64,000 nucleotides of DNA from NCBI GenBank assembly GCA_022885665.1, contig JAGQDJ010000193.1:38663-102662 (forward strand). The letters run 5' to 3'. Made by a program: the position numbers and the translations under genes. Below the pieces are notes generated by a model that was not told where the DNA came from, did no database searches, and worked only from the letters and a program-made list of their open reading frames with translations. Positions within the stretch are counted from its first letter, which is position 1. Every line of letters starts with the position of its first letter. This stretch comes from Triops longicaudatus. Taxonomy: Eukaryota; Arthropoda; Branchiopoda; Notostraca; Triopsidae. Positions 1-14,500 of this stretch are shown piece after piece.

Positions 1-1087
1 GTTTGTGTAAGATTATTCAAAAGAATTCCCCAAGTTTTTCATTTAACGTGTAAGTATCAACTGGTGGTTAAGCTTGTTACATATGATTAGGCAGTATTTT
101 GCATTCTCTATGCTCAATAGCTGGGCTGTTTGATTGCCTAGGGTCTTATTATCATAATATTTTACAGCGGGGTTGTAGCAGTATGCATAACAATAACAGT
201 AGAAGTACTTAGTAATATTAACTCTAGCATGACTAATAGACGCGCAGACACATTGCTGGTTTAGCAGTTTGTTTCTGGAATGCCAAATATCTGGTCAATG
301 GGCGCTAAGTATAGAAAATCGTCCAGCATTGCCAGGATCTAAAAAAAATATTTGAAAAAAGACTAAGGAAAATGAGATGCTTCATTCAGACTTTCCGGGT
401 CGGACTGCCTTTTATAAGTAATGGAAAATAGTTAAAAATCTCTCCAGATGTCGGGGTATTGCACTTCGTACAGTATAACGTCACGGAATAATTATAGCCT
501 GATTTCCAGGGCCAGATAGTGTGAATTCTATATAGATTGTAAAAAGAACGGTATTCGTTATACTTGGTGTGGGGTTAGCGAGAAAGTACTTAAGACTTGG
601 CAGCATGTTAAAAGTTCTTATGCCCTTCCGTCTTTTTGTGGGAGGTTCTTACTAAAAACTAGGCATAAAGGGTGTTCTACACAAGCCACCCGAACTATAA
701 TTGAAGGCTATTATGTGCATAGCTGATAAGGCTTCTGAGCCTTAAAGAAGGTCATCCGCAATACAGCCCTGAAATTGCCCACTCAACAGCTCCTTGTTCT
801 GGATTATTCTCATTCCATGTTGTGATTATAACAGGCCAGCAGATTTATTAACTTGTTAAAAAAAGGTTTGGGTAGGTTTTAGATTGGGCTAAATTAATGG
901 AGTTTTACCGGGATTTGGCAACCGAGATTTGAACTTAATGTACGTGTTAATGCGTATATTTTCAGGTAACACTTGAATACGGAGTATGGTACTTGCAAGG
1001 CGTCCAATATGCGTGGCATAAGTGAACCTGAGTGTCGTATTGGAGCTGATTTTGAGAAAACAAGATAGAAGCATACTGTCGTCAAAC
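1..1087. other. Upstream region of the SNRK gene, no gene seen
   Basis: AT-rich sequence with no open frame that looks coding and no recognisable RNA gene. It should hold the SNRK promoter and 5' UTR, but I see no clear TATA box or other site that I could defend. An in-frame GTG at 1022 extends the SNRK frame upstream, but the first ATG is at 1088. Confidence 0.5.
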
Positions 1088-4000
1088 ATGCAGAAAGTAT
1101 TTGGGCGGGCAACGTCGAACAGTTCCGGCTCTTCGGCGTTTTACGATGGCAAGATCGCTGGCATGTATGATTTGGAAGAGACGCTGGGGCGGGGACACTT
1201 CGCCGTTGTCAAATTAGCTAGGCACGTCTTCACAGGAGAGAAAGTGGCTGTTAAAGTCATTGACAAAACCAAATTGGATGAAGTTTCGCGAGCACATCTC
1301 TTTCAAGAGGTAAGCCAACTTCGTGTTTGCCGAGAAAACCGTGTACGAATTTGTTATTCCAGGTACGATGTATGAAGCTGGTACAGCATCCCAATGTCGT
1401 TCGTTTGTACGAGGTTATCGACACGCAGACAAAGTTGTATTTGATCCTAGAACTCGGCGACGGAGGAGATTTGTATGATTATATAATGAAACACGAGCAT
1501 GGTTTGAATGAAGAGTTGGCACGCCATTATTTTCGTCAAGTAAATTAAGGCACCAAAAAATGCATGGCAGTAGAAATATAGCAATTGATTTAAATTTCTC
1601 TAAAGGTCGTGCATGCAATCTCTTATTGCCATAAGCTTCACGTTGTCCATCGAGATTTAAAACCCGAAAACGTCGTGTTTTTTGAGAAACTTAACATGGT
1701 GAAGCTGACTGATTTCGGGTTTTCTAATCGATTCAACCCTGGCCAAAAACTCGAGACCTCATGCGGCTCATTGGCTTACTCAGCCCCGGAGATTTTGTTG
1801 GGAGACTCCTATGATGCGCCTGCTGTAGGTAAGAGCCATTTGATACCCAAGTCGCAGTTTACGCGAATATGGTCTATGAATATCTGGAATGTCTGACTTT
1901 TGTCTCGGTTCAACCGAAAACCTCAACAAACCGTGAAGTCCAGGAATGTTTTTCGGCGTAAAACGCGTCTTAAATGTATTTGTAAAGAAAATATCACTAA
2001 GGTGATGGTTTTGGCAGATATCTGGTCCCTAGGCGTCATTTTGTACATGTTGGTGTGCGGGCACCCGCCTTTCCAGGAAGCCAACGACTCAGAGACCCTA
2101 ACGATGATAATGGATTGCAAGTATACTGTTCCGGCTCACGTTTCCGAAGGTTGTCGGAGGTAAGTTGTTTAGATGTAATGAGAACATTGAGTAATGGTCC
2201 ATCTTTTTTTCCCAAACACAAAAAATTAAACTAGGCTGATTGGGCTCATGTTACAAAGAGAACCTGAGCATCGTGCTACCTTAGATGGAATCGCTAATGA
2301 TCCTTGGTTGCAAGCAGGCTCGCCGGTCACACCAGCTGACTACTTGCCTCTGGTTTCTAGGGAACATTTGTCTGAAGAAGATCACGCCCTTATAATCCAG
2401 AAAATGGTCAATGGGAAGATTGCTACCAAAGAAGAAATTTTAGAGTATGCAGAATTAATGCTTAATTGAAATTTAATATTGTTGTTACCTTTTTTACGTT
2501 CCTCATTGAAATTATTTAAGTCGTTGTAATAAAAAAAAATTCTTCCCAGATCATTGGATAAAAATGAGTACAACCAAATTACCGCCACATACTTCCTTCT
2601 CGCAGAAAGAAAACTTAGAGCTCAGCGCCAGGAACAGGCTCAGATGATGAACCAAGCTCAGCGGCCTTCAAGCTTGCCACCGGATAAGCTGTAAGTACAA
2701 CTTTGCTTGTGTAGCTTAGTATACGCAGTAACGATTTTTAAACAAATCTCATTTTTGATTCCAAAGATCTGTAGCTAAGGAACGGGCTGTTGTACCTGCC
2801 TTGCTTGTTGATAAGAAAAGGCATACTGTTTTGACCCCCGTTCATGTACAAGAAGCGGCGCCGAAAGCCGACTCCCCCGAAGTAATAAATTGTTTACTTG
2901 ACTTTAAAATTAAGTTTTACATTCATGAACTATGTTTTCATGTCCAAAGTATGCATTTAGTTTTATTCCGGTCTGTTATGCGTAGTATTATATATTTTTG
3001 TTCGAGTATAAATTTGGTTCGAAGAACATCGATGTAGTCTCGTCTCAGATTGTGTATAGTTCTTCGTATTTTTAGTTTGTGTTTTGTCAACTTTCAAAAT
3101 TGCTGGTTTCATAATTGTATGTTTTTAGCCTCCAAGAAGACAACGACAATGCAGTATTGTTGCCGAAGAGGACGAGGACGCGTTGTCGGGTGCTGGTAGT
3201 ACTGGGCGACGGAGCCAACGTACTTCGAATTCCTCATTAGCAAGCAGTCAGCGCTCGTCGAGTAGTTCGCTGGCTAACCAGCGTGCCTCGAACCAAAACC
3301 TGGCTCAGTCCTTACGTAACAGGGGTTTGCTCAACTCCTCGGGCGTTGCCAACAACCACAATCTCCCCACCAAGAGCATGCATTTAGACTTGGATAAGGA
3401 AAACAGGCTGAACCAACCTCCAGGAAGTGGCACAGGGACGCCGCATGAGTCACTTGGAGCAAAAAATACTCCCGCTCCCTTTCCTACTACCTCGAATCTC
3501 GGTTTAGGCTTTCGCAGTCCGCGAACATCTCCTCTGACTTCTCCCGTGATAGCGCCCCGCACTGTACCGGCAGCGCTGTACCGGACCCCGAGTGGCGAAA
3601 GAACGTCAGGGAAGAACACGCCCTGTTCCTTGTCTCCAACCTCCCCTTCTACGCCGTCCTCACCTGCGTCGTCCAATTCCCCGTCCTCGCTCATGTCACC
3701 CCCTTGTGGGGGAAATCTTACCACGGTCTCATCTGCCTTGGGAGGCGCAAGTAAGGGGCGATCCATGTCTTCGCCTAATAGAATGTTACACGCGGTGCGC
3801 AGTTCTCCCCAGCTGGTGCTCAATGAGATTTTTGAGGAAGGGGAAAACGAAAGTGAAAACGAAGCAATGGATCACGTGGATCTGCATAGCCGGAACCGCA
3901 CTAGAGTTGATGTCGCCTCTTCCTCTAGATCACACCACCATCGCAAGTCTCACTGGCGAGCCAGTTCGTTAGAAAGTCGCGTGACGTCATCGAATGTATC

Positions 4001-5498
4001 AAGTTCTACTGCCTCGAATCCTTCGCCGAATTTGGTCCGGCGGTACGAGCAGCGCCGGAAGATAGCAAAAGCTCGCACCGCGTCGTGTAGCTCGTCGGAT
4101 GCGAGTGATGAGGACAGCGACGCTCGCAAAAAGCGAGCCGAAAAGTTGAAAACGTTCCCTCGGCGGGATTCGCATGACGATTCCAGTGATCCGGGTAACG
4201 ATAACGATAGGACCAATGGCGGAGGAGCAGGGAACAGCCAAGGGACTCAAAGCACTGGCCAGCCAGGGACAGGGAGTCGAACAACATCTTCCAGTCACGG
4301 TACCACGGATTCCAAAAGTACCGGTAATGACCAGCATTCCAGTTCCCAAGGAAAATCATGTCCTTTAGCACGTGAAGAGACGGAAGAAGAAGAAGAAGAT
4401 GAAGGGGAAGACAGAGAGACATCCACGCCTACAAGATTGTACACGCCCCATCGGAGATCTAGCGCCTCCTCCCACCGTCACAGGTACCGCATACGTGCTG
4501 CGAACGTTGTAGGTAGCGATACGCTATTACGTTCGTCGCAGTCGCTGACCTCCTTAGCGGAAGTTTGTGAGAATGGTGAGTCACCGACGCTGCGTGGCGC
4601 GAAATCGAAACCCAATTTGTTGCAAGTTTCAGCTGCCTCAGGGAAAGTGCTCCAAGCGCGCTCTACTGGTGATGTTACCAATCCTTCTGACGCGTTACCT
4701 CAAGCCTCGTACGACGACTTGTTACAAAGTCCGCTCTCGTTAGTCTTAAGCCGAGAATCCTCTTGCATTCAGCGGAAAACAACAGATCTGGTGGAAACTA
4801 AACCGCGCCCAGCGAGTGTAATCATTAGCGTCACTTCCGTAGAGATAAAAAATTGCGTGGTGAGGGATGATTTATCATTGAGGACATTTCAGGGAATCTC
4901 GAATGAGTTGAGCATCGTAGATCACGCAGATACCAGCCTTACGCTGAAGACCAAAAGCCTTGGGCGGGACGCCAAACTTGCAGTACATCCTTCGATGAAG
5001 TCCTCGCCAGACGGTGGCACCACTCCCGCAAAGGCTCATGGCTTAAAGGGGACTTTCAGGCGTCTGCGGCATCCGAAAAATGCAATAGACAAAGAGCGTC
5101 GGGTCTCCGGAGAAGAAGTCAGCTCCGGGGCGGGGCTTAGTTCTAAGCATTCGAGCTTTTCATCATCGTCGGCAAGCCAGAGTGGGAGTTTGCGTAGTCG
5201 ACTACATAAAGCCAAATCACTCGGGTCGCTGGTCAAGGAACGTTTGTTGTGTGAGGCGTCGCAGTGTCAGTTTGAGTTGTGGCGGCGATTTGGGGGAAAG
5301 AAAGTGGGCGGTAGTGGTGGCGGAGATTTGAATAGCAGCGGAGCGACGGCTTGGAAGAAGACATTGGGTTGGACCAAACTCCGTTCCACAGCTGGGGCCA
5401 TAGATAAAGAATTTTTGCTAGCACCACTTCCTTTACGTACGTGCGCCCATGGAGTTACGCATGTACAGGGCGTGTCTACTCGCTGTAGTCTCTGTTAA
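1088..5498 (+). CDS. SNRK: SNF-related serine/threonine kinase (SNRK)
   Basis: AMPK-related kinase, activated in known family members by LKB1 phosphorylation of the T-loop. Eight exons: 1088-1309, 1363-1539, 1606-1828, 2018-2159, 2235-2444, 2550-2690, 2767-2881, 3129-5498; phases agree and the protein is 1199 residues. The kinase domain starts near residue 27 with the glycine loop LGRGHFAVVK and VAVK lysine, then HRDLKPEN, DFG and the T-loop LETSCGSLAYSAPE, whose Thr is the LKB1 site. ANDSETLTMIMDCKY is typical of SNRK rather than other AMPK relatives. A UBA-type helical segment (KIATKEEILESLDKNEYN, FLLAERKLR) follows near residues 300-345, spread over exons 5 and 6. Exon 8 begins with the SNRK-type motif RRQRQCSIVAEEDED. 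The long last exon is Ser/Pro-rich with an acidic run and ends in a Cys-containing tail; this makes the protein longer than vertebrate SNRK (about 765 residues). The ATG at 1088 was chosen because no upstream in-frame ATG exists. Confidence 0.95.
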
Positions 5499-8400
5499 CT
5501 TCGCCAGAACTCTTTCCCTGCTGTTAGAAAGTGCATGCATGCAAGAAAAAAGCAACAATCAACATAAGTCATTGTCTATATTAGTCACTAGTTTCACCCT
5601 TTGTGTATACTTGTGAAGACTCGGGAATCTCAACGCAGTTAGGTTGGTAAATTTTGCGTTACCTATTGAGCACTGTAGCTTCGAACCACAAGAACGAACA
5701 AAGTCGGTGTGAAAGATCTATGTATTGAAATGGTTGCAAAAGTTACTGTACACGAATTCTGTTAAAAGAGGATAAGCGCAGTATATTGAAAGCTAGTTAC
5801 TATATGCAAGGCTCTTTTTATTTTGAGGTGAATGTTGTGTTAGTTATACTGCATGTAACAAAAATAGGGTAATAATGCCGCCAAATTGATTGGGAATGGT
5901 ATTTGTTACAATTATTTGTATGTTAGCTAAAGATGAGGTGATCAGAAAATATTTTTGTGTAAGTTGAGTATTTATAAGAGTGATGTCATGTCAGTTCTTA
6001 AATGTACAGTCGTCGCAAAGAAGTCTTGACTTTTTTCTCTTGAAAAAAAAACAACAGATTTTTTCTTCTTTTTTGTAAGGGGATGGGGTGGTAACGGTAC
6101 CAGCTGTAAATGTATCTCGAGCATTCAAATGAGCTTATGTGAAATTACCATGCCGTGAATTAGTAATTGCAATTCCATGGAAAACAATTGTTTGCTGAAA
6201 TTACTGTTTATTTGGAGATATCGTTAAAAGGATTCAGTAGAAATTCGTATAAAAGTAGGCATTAGTAAGAATTTAGGTGTTGAATTTAAGTCTCAAAAAG
6301 GTAAAAACAAAAGACATAAGGACTATATAGAAAATCAGTCTTACAATTCCGTTGCTGTAGACAGTAAAACGAGTTAGACGCGAATTAATGCCGTAATCAC
6401 GCGAATTGTGTAAGTTACCCGAAATCCAGGGGAAAATCCGTTGATAAAACGGGAATGTGAGCTTGATAATGCGGTGTCTAAAAGTGTCCCACACGACTTC
6501 ATCAACGTGAAAATAAAATATGTTTCGGCTAGTTTTAGAGTGAAAAGGAAACACAAAATTCAACTTTTTTTTAGAAAAGAGTGCAGAATCGAATAAACTA
6601 TTGATTTTTTACGTGGGTGATCGCACGTGAGATATTTCATTTTTGACGTCCGAGTTCAAAGTTACCTCACGCCGGCACAACTTTGAATGCGAACAAGATA
6701 CTGGATGACAAAAATTAAGAAACAGGTTTTTGGCAGATTTTTTTTCATTACTTCAATGTTAATGTGGATCACAGTAGACCATTTTTTATTGAATAAATGA
6801 CTTTAGTTATTTTAGAAAAAAAAAATATGAATGAAAAAGACCAGAAGAAGAAAGACTCAAGCATTAAAATGTACATTTCTTTTCAGATTCGTACTTGGTT
6901 GCACTTCTTAGGGTTTTATCTGCTACTTAAGTCGTTCCTGAACAGTCTTTGCAACTTTGAGTGCTATCGTCTATGAACTGAGTATAAAAGCGTTTTTCCT
7001 CGAAAATCTCGTCTTCCCTGACCCTGACGCGCTGCTTTCCATCCTAGCCTTGAAAAAATCCGTTAGCTTTATCACAGGAAAAGGGTCAGAGTTTGCTAGA
7101 CAATTTTGAATATCGAATTTACCCGAAGACAAAAAGCTAAGACTGTGCTTCGATTTCGGTGGCAGAAATATGGTCAGTGTAGCATAATTCTGGAAAAAAG
7201 TATACTCTGACTGTCTTAGCTGTCCTTTGATTGCGAAAATCTAAGACACTGAAAATGTGACAGAAGTCTCTTTACTTACATTTTTTGTTGCCAGGAAATT
7301 TGTCAAAAGAAAAACTTGATTTTGGTATTCAAAGATAGCTTTTTCATCGCTGAATCTGAGCACACCTATTTTGTCGCATCATGTTGCGTAGTTGAGACGC
7401 AGTAAATGGCCTAAGATTTCATATAAAATGTTCAAATCTACCCCATTTTTTCAAATAACATCAGTTGACGGTAAATATAATGTAAATTATGCCCTATAAA
7501 TAGCCATTGAAAAAAATGAGCGGGTTTTACTCGAAAAGTACTTACTACCATGACATGTCTTCTTTATTAACTACAATAATTAATAGTCAATAAAAGCAAT
7601 TAATCAATTTAAACAGTAACGTTAGACTGAATCTCGCCTAAATTTAAAAGCTACAAACGTCTCGTTTCTCAGTTCTTCAAAACAATACCGTTGCAATTCT
7701 GAAATACTGTAACGGACTACGTGTTTTTGACAGACTGGTCACAATTTTGTTAAAATTGGTAAAATTATCTTATGTTTTGTCAGGTTTAGTTAGGTCATGA
7801 TGAGAATAAGAGGAATCGAGGAGGGGGAGTAGGAGAGAAATAATAACAAATTTAAATAACAACGGTATACTATTTCCATAACCAAAACCATCACACTGTT
7901 AAGATACGACTTTAACGCTAAATGTGTTTACTGGCATTCGACGCATACTAACAGAAATAGAATTAAGAATTAGATAGAAATGAAAAACAGCATGAATCAT
8001 AAAGACGCACAGGTAACCATCAAATCACAACACGAAACGCTGGGGCAACGAGAACAGCGCAGTCAAATTGTTCCTTTGAGCTAATTTGGCTCGGTGAAGG
8101 TGCTAAGTTAAGTTGCTCTTCCGGCCGCTGGCAAAATAGCTTTATCCAACTCCCTACGAAATCACCAACGAAATGCACAGCGTTTATGGGAAGCTTGCTG
8201 AGCTAAAACCACCCTGTGGGGGGCGCCACACTTCTGGCCCTATATAATAAGCTGTGCTACTTGCATAGCGAATAAGAAGCGATACAACTGTGAATGCAGA
8301 ATACGGTAGCCTGGTTCCGATTCGTAAGTTAGGCTGCCCTGTTCTATCTGCAATCTCCCCTCCCCTTCCCCAAGGTTTACACTTTTCCGTCATCGTTGTA

Positions 8401-8576
8401 AACAATTTTCAGAAACTTGTGCACGGAATGAAACGACAGTGGAATCAAATAGTGGTTGTGAAGTTGGAGAAGTCTCATTTACCTCAGCAAGCGTAGTTTG
8501 ACTTACTATTTTTTTTTCACGATTCGAAAGAATGTCTGGTTAAGTTCGGTCACCTTATTAAAGCGGATGAGTCGTA
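5499..8576. other. Spacer between SNRK and alsin genes
   Basis: About 3 kb without a convincing gene. It should include the SNRK 3' UTR and the alsin promoter. AATAAA hexamers occur at 6592-6597 and further on, but none can be assigned firmly. Short open frames on the minus strand (for example 6273-6563) have no recognisable protein features. Confidence 0.5.
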
Positions 8577-11500
8577 ATGGATCCATCGTTTGATGGGGTT
8601 CAAGAACGGATTAATCTCGCCCCTAGACATCCTGCTCTTGTATGGCTTGATGACAAATCCGATACAGATAATTTTCTGAAATTTGTCGACCATTCGTTAA
8701 GCTCGATATCTTGTGATCGCGATGGCCGTTGCTTCTGTCTTACTGAAGAAGGTCAAGTTTTCGTTTGGACACCTGGTGAAGAGCCTCAAGAATTAGCATT
8801 GCCGTGTCAGTTCGTAATAAGCTTAACATGTTGCTGTGAGTGGCTTTACTTTGTTAACGACAGAGGCAAGATATACTGTACAGATTTGAAGAACCCCGGA
8901 AAGCTCCAACAATATATCCCGATAGTAAAATCTCCCTCGCAATGTTGTTCTCATGGCTATTATGACAGTGAGCGTATACCTGTACGAGCTGTCACATCAG
9001 GTGATACAGAAACCTTAATTATCACAGAAAGCGGACAAGTCTTGTATTGGCTCAACAAAACCAGTACTCAGGTTGATGCCCCGAGACCGCAGCTTCTGTT
9101 GTTACCCTCATTCGTTGGTCCGTGTCATTCCCTAACAGCTTACGGGGAATTCTGCTGTATGGTCTGTGAAAATGGCATAGCTGAAGACAAGTCTAGCTCC
9201 CCTACGTCATCCTTGGGTTCTTTGAACGCGCTCGATCCAAAATTCCAATTAAAGCAGCCTTCTTCGTTGTTAGACAACACTTGGCAAATATTTTACAAGA
9301 CTTGCACCAAAACGGACGACAACATACATCTTCTTCCCCTATCCTCGGCTACCAAATCACATACGAGCATAATCGAATCGTCTAAAAAGGAAGGAGAGAA
9401 TATAGAAACCCATTGTCCTCTTTGCCGACCGGATAAATTCCTCCCGGCGAGTAAACAGAGCAGTACGACTGATTCTATAGTAACCTTGGATGATGCGTCA
9501 GAGAACGGAAAGGTCGTTGAAGACTCTTTGCACTTGGGTGACGCCCAAAATGCGACTGTGTTTAAGGAGGTGTGGTCTAAGGTTGATTCTCTTGTAAGGC
9601 AAAGTTCGACCGCGATTTTCCCGAACACTGATGCTGCAAGGCAATTTTTGAGCAAACAGTTTTCTGTTATCCAAATCGACGAGGGTACTAAGGACATTCT
9701 TAAAGAAAATGTGAACCATATGGCTTCCGTGGTAGCCCAAAGCGTCAAGAACGTCGGCGAGCAAGTTCATCGTTTATCCAAGCATTGGAGCACGTCAAGT
9801 AGCGCTGAAGATCTGGAACCGGAATTTGGCACTGACATAACATCTATTCCGCTCCGTAGTCTGAACGATGAACCAGTGACCGGATCCAATGAAAGGGAAT
9901 CAGGAAGGTGTCAGGTCCGTTCGGCGAGGTGGAGCCAGGAATCGCCTTCATGTTTGTCCTTGGATTCGTACGTTACACAACAAGAACAGAAAGAAGCGCG
10001 GCTGCAGGTAGAGTCGAGTCCGGAATGCCAGAAGACTTTGATTGCCTCCACTTTGAGGCGGTTGAGCAAACGGGGATTCCGAAGGTTAAACACGTGCGTT
10101 TGGTTCGCCAACTTCGAAGAAGGACAACCGACTCCGAAAAAGATTTCGAGTTTAGATCAAAAAGGCGTTTGTAAAGTAGCGGCTGGCAAAGGTTTTTGTC
10201 TGGCTTTGAGTTGGGACGGTACCGCATTTTTGAGTTCGATGGAAGGCGGGAAAGTTGTCGAGACGCGACCAGTCCAATTGCCGGTAAGACCCCAAGCTCG
10301 AGTTACGTTCAGAGATATAGCTGCTGGAGATAACCAAGCCCTCTTGCTCTCAGACAAAGGCGAAGTCTTTGTTATGCGGCCGAACAGGTATATGTGGCTT
10401 TCTTTCACTGATGTCACTAATTTATTTATTCGATAGTGACGAGAAGACGCAGTGCGTGCGTTTAAACGGGCACTATAAGAACAATCAGCACGCAGACTAT
10501 GTGTTAGCAGCAGGTCGGATATGCTTCGCTGGCCTTAAAGACTTTGACCCCGTTTGGAATGATTTTCTTATATCCGAGCGCCTGTTTTTGCATTCCCTTG
10601 TGGAGATTTGGTGTAGTGTAATCCAAATTTTGCCGAAAACTACTCCTAATGATCAATTTGGTATTCGGGAATCGCTATTCGATAGCTTTAAACAAATTCT
10701 CGGTCTTGTGACTGAAAATGTGGCCAGTTTGGTGAACAGGAAAGCTGGGCTACTCTTATGGGCGGAGTCTATAATAGCTGGATGGAAAGAGTACTCGCAA
10801 AGCATATGCCATGCCCTAGTCATGAATGGTTTTCAGCTTAGTAAAAGCGATAGCGCTGTCGTTGAGCAGGCATGGCCTAATCTCTGGCCTCTTCTAATTG
10901 ACACACAATTGCGGAAAACGTCTTCCCCATTCCAAGTCCTCATGGTGGAGCCGCTTAATAGGCTCAAAGCTTATATAGGCTTTTTGCAATCGTTTCCTAA
11001 TAAAGAGCAGTTGAGTCCTTCGGAGAAAGAGCAATGGAGTGCCATCGAAAAACAGTATGAAATGGCGCTTCAGTGCCAGGAACGCGAATGTCAGTCGGCA
11101 GATTTTACACGTGCTTTCTGGGAGTCGGTACCTGTGAAGCTTTTTAGTATGCTAGCCACTCCCCAACGACGCCTTCTAAGAGAATCTCGCTCACAACCAT
11201 TACAACTTCACCACGCCCATCGCTTTACTTCACATTGGTTCGTTCTGTTCACTGATATCATCGTACATGTGCAGTACTCCACACATACCAGTTATGCCCT
11301 CGAAACCTTATGGGTGGAGCCCCTGCTTGATCTAGAAGCTACTCAAATGAAGGTAGCATTTTTCGAAAATTATCCGAAGGTTACATATAGGCTAATATAA
11401 ATAGCTTTAAAAATGTATTTCTTTCGTTAGCATGCGCTATCGTTATTAACGCCGGAAGAAAGCTTGGTTGTGACGTGCCCCACGGCAATTGATAAGGTTG

Positions 11501-14500
11501 AATGGTTATTGGCGTTGCAAGGTGCGATTAAAGCATGTTTGGGAGACAAACGAGAAGGTATTTCGCGTCCTAGTCCGCCCTTAGCTCGACATGCCTCCTA
11601 TGCGTTTACCAAGGGAATTTACAAAGACGCGGTCTACTCAGGTAATCTGACTTAGCAAATAAATAAATACTAATTGCGAGAAGTTGTCAGTAACCAAATG
11701 TGTAAACTTAGTGTGCAAAGCGATAAGAAATAAATTGATTGAACACAATTTCCGTTACCAAATGTTAAAGGCACATCTTTTTTAAGGAATGTGGTTGTGC
11801 GGCAAACTCCAAGGCCAAGGAGAGTTGCGGTGGTCAGACGGTCGCTGTTACAAAGGAAATTTTCGACAGGGTTTAAGGCATGGGCTGGGAAGATTGGACA
11901 CGCCCACCGCGAACGGTACTATCGTCTACGAAGGCCAGTGGAAAGAGGATAAGCAGACTGGATATGCAGTCTTGCAATATGCGAACGGCGATGTTTATGA
12001 GGGTTATTTCAAAGACGGGTTGCCACAGGGACATGGAAGTTTAAAGAAAGGACACTTACTGACATCCGCCGCCTCGGTTTACGTCGGCGAGTGGGAAGCT
12101 GGTTTACGTAAAGGCTACGGCGTTTTAGATGACATTTCCGCTGGTACGTTAGCGATCAATTTTTCTCATTAAACATTCTTCCAATAAACGAGTAACGAAA
12201 TTTTGAGAACCGCAAACTTGTTTTTCTGTATTTCTTATTAGTGTAAGTTGATTCGGTTACTTATCTGGGAAGGAGAAATGTTTATCCTGATATCTATATT
12301 TTTGTGTGTTACCTCTGTTTTTCTTTGATTGCTTAGTTTCGTTTTCTTCAGTAGCAGGCATAGGCTTTCGCCTATTGCCGCAAAATATATTTCTTACACC
12401 CACTGATACAGGCATGTGTCACAGGTTATTATGTTGATCTCGCTTTTACGATTATTAATTTTTTTTCTGTCGATAGATTTTTATACTGTCTATTGTAATT
12501 TCTTATTTATTTATTTTTCTCAGGTGAGAAATATATGGGGATGTGGTTTGCAGATGCGAAGCATGGTCCTGCCGTCGTAGTCACTTTAGACGGCCTTTAC
12601 ATGGAAGGGACATTCCAGCATAACAAAATGATGGTCAGTCATGGAACCTTTATTAATTTTCAAGCTTTCATGTATAAAATTATACGTTTGGTAAGGGAGA
12701 AGCCTTGCTTTTATTCGACGACGGCTCTTCTTACGAAGGAGAAGTCTCAGCGCCAGGTGTGTTTGCTGGCAAAGGAATGCTTCAATGGCCACGGGGAGAT
12801 AGGTTAGAAGGAACGTTTACGGGGGCGTGGTCTGAAGGAATAAAAGTAAATGGCGTACTTCATAAAGCTGTCGCCACGTCATCCATGTCAAATAGTATTG
12901 ACCGTTTTAATTTTGGAAGTCATCCTTTACCCAGGTTCGCAAAGGCATTTTTTCCTATTTACCCTTTTAGTTTTAAGTTCATCATTAGAACGATTTTTTA
13001 GCTGTCACTTATGTTGTCAGCCTTTACGTAAAACATACTATCTTAAAACTTGTCCCCTCAGTTCGCTGGGCCAGTTGTGCGTACCTGCTCATCGCAAATG
13101 GGAAAGCCTCTTTCGTCATGGTTATCAAGTGCTCGGGTTACCTTATCCCTGCTATTCGCCAATAAATCCTTCACTAACAGCGCAAGCTTGGGATCAAGTT
13201 GCTGTACTGATTAGCCAAGCTAAAACTGTTTCTTCAAGCGACCTTGCATCTTTACAAACCTCAATGGCTGAACCAAATATGACTCGAGCGCGAAGAGGCT
13301 CAGGATCTGCAGCCTTTATCCACAAGTGGCGCGAGTGGAGCAAAGCCGAACGTTTGGAAGGCTTGGAAAAGATTCCACAATGCGCGAGAACAACCCTTAC
13401 GTGTGACGAATACAAAATAATCCAAGCATACCTCGCAAAAGTAAATGAATCTTAATACATAGTAATAAAGATTTAAGTTTCAATACGCGTTTTGTTTTGT
13501 GAGCGCCTTTTAGGCTTTCGATTGCCCATTACATCCACTGGGAAGGTTATTGTGCCACCTTGTCGATGTGTACCGCGCGACGTATGTAGGAATAGGCGCC
13601 CATGCGCGATTATTAAGCCAAGCGGTTGCAGAATTACGGTCCATTGTTTCGCGCCTATACGGTTTAGTGAGAGTTTTGTTCCCAGGTTTACCACTGGATA
13701 GTCAACCGCTGTCATTGTCTTCCGAAATGGAACCGGACGCGTAAGATTTTATGGCATGGCATGTTTCATTTTCTGTATGAAATTAGAAATTTAGTATCCT
13801 GTATGTTTCGTTTCCTTGTCTCGCTGTCAAAGAATCTTATACGAAGTGCAATTCTCTATAGGGAAGTCGTAACAGCTTCCAGTTTATTGTTTCGGTTTCT
13901 GTTGCCGCGATTGTACCCGCCCCTTTTTACGCTTTATGCCCTAGCCAACGAAAAAGCGGATGAATTGTATTGGGATCGTCTGGTTAAGTGGAATCGTCAA
14001 GGAGATTATGCGCTTTTTGCGTTTTTGGGAATAGATCAGTGAGTCTCGCATATCTTTAACCACCTTATTAATGAATACAGTGAACCAATAGCAAGTTTTG
14101 GTCACCGAAAGCGGGCGAAGAGCAGCATACAGAGTTGCATTTTAATGCCACTGTTGAGAGTCTTCAGCAATTAAGCACTACATTCTGCCCCCAGGAGAAA
14201 CTTTTAGTAATACAGAATACATTCCAAGAAATTAATAAGGTATCCTTACTCTTTCCAACACCATTTAATGTGCTTATTGTCCCTTTTGTTTTATTTGCTG
14301 GCTATAAATTAGTGTATTTTACTTTTAGGCGGTTGAATCCAGACTAGGACCAAACTATTTATGGACAATGGATGATCTCTTTCCTATCTTTCAGTTCGTT
14401 GTAGTCCGCGCTCGAATTCGCCATTTGGGATCGGAAATCCACCTCATGGACGACTTAATGGAAAAGCATGTACAGTTGGGAGAATTGGGTATTATGTTCA

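Noticed and set aside
1022..1087. N-terminal extension of SNRK from the GTG at 1022
   Set aside because: GTG is not a normal eukaryotic start, and the first ATG at 1088 gives a normal kinase N-terminus.
3305..3823. 172-codon minus-strand frame inside the last SNRK exon
   Set aside because: Shadow of the Ser/Pro-rich coding strand; no domain, signal or splice context.
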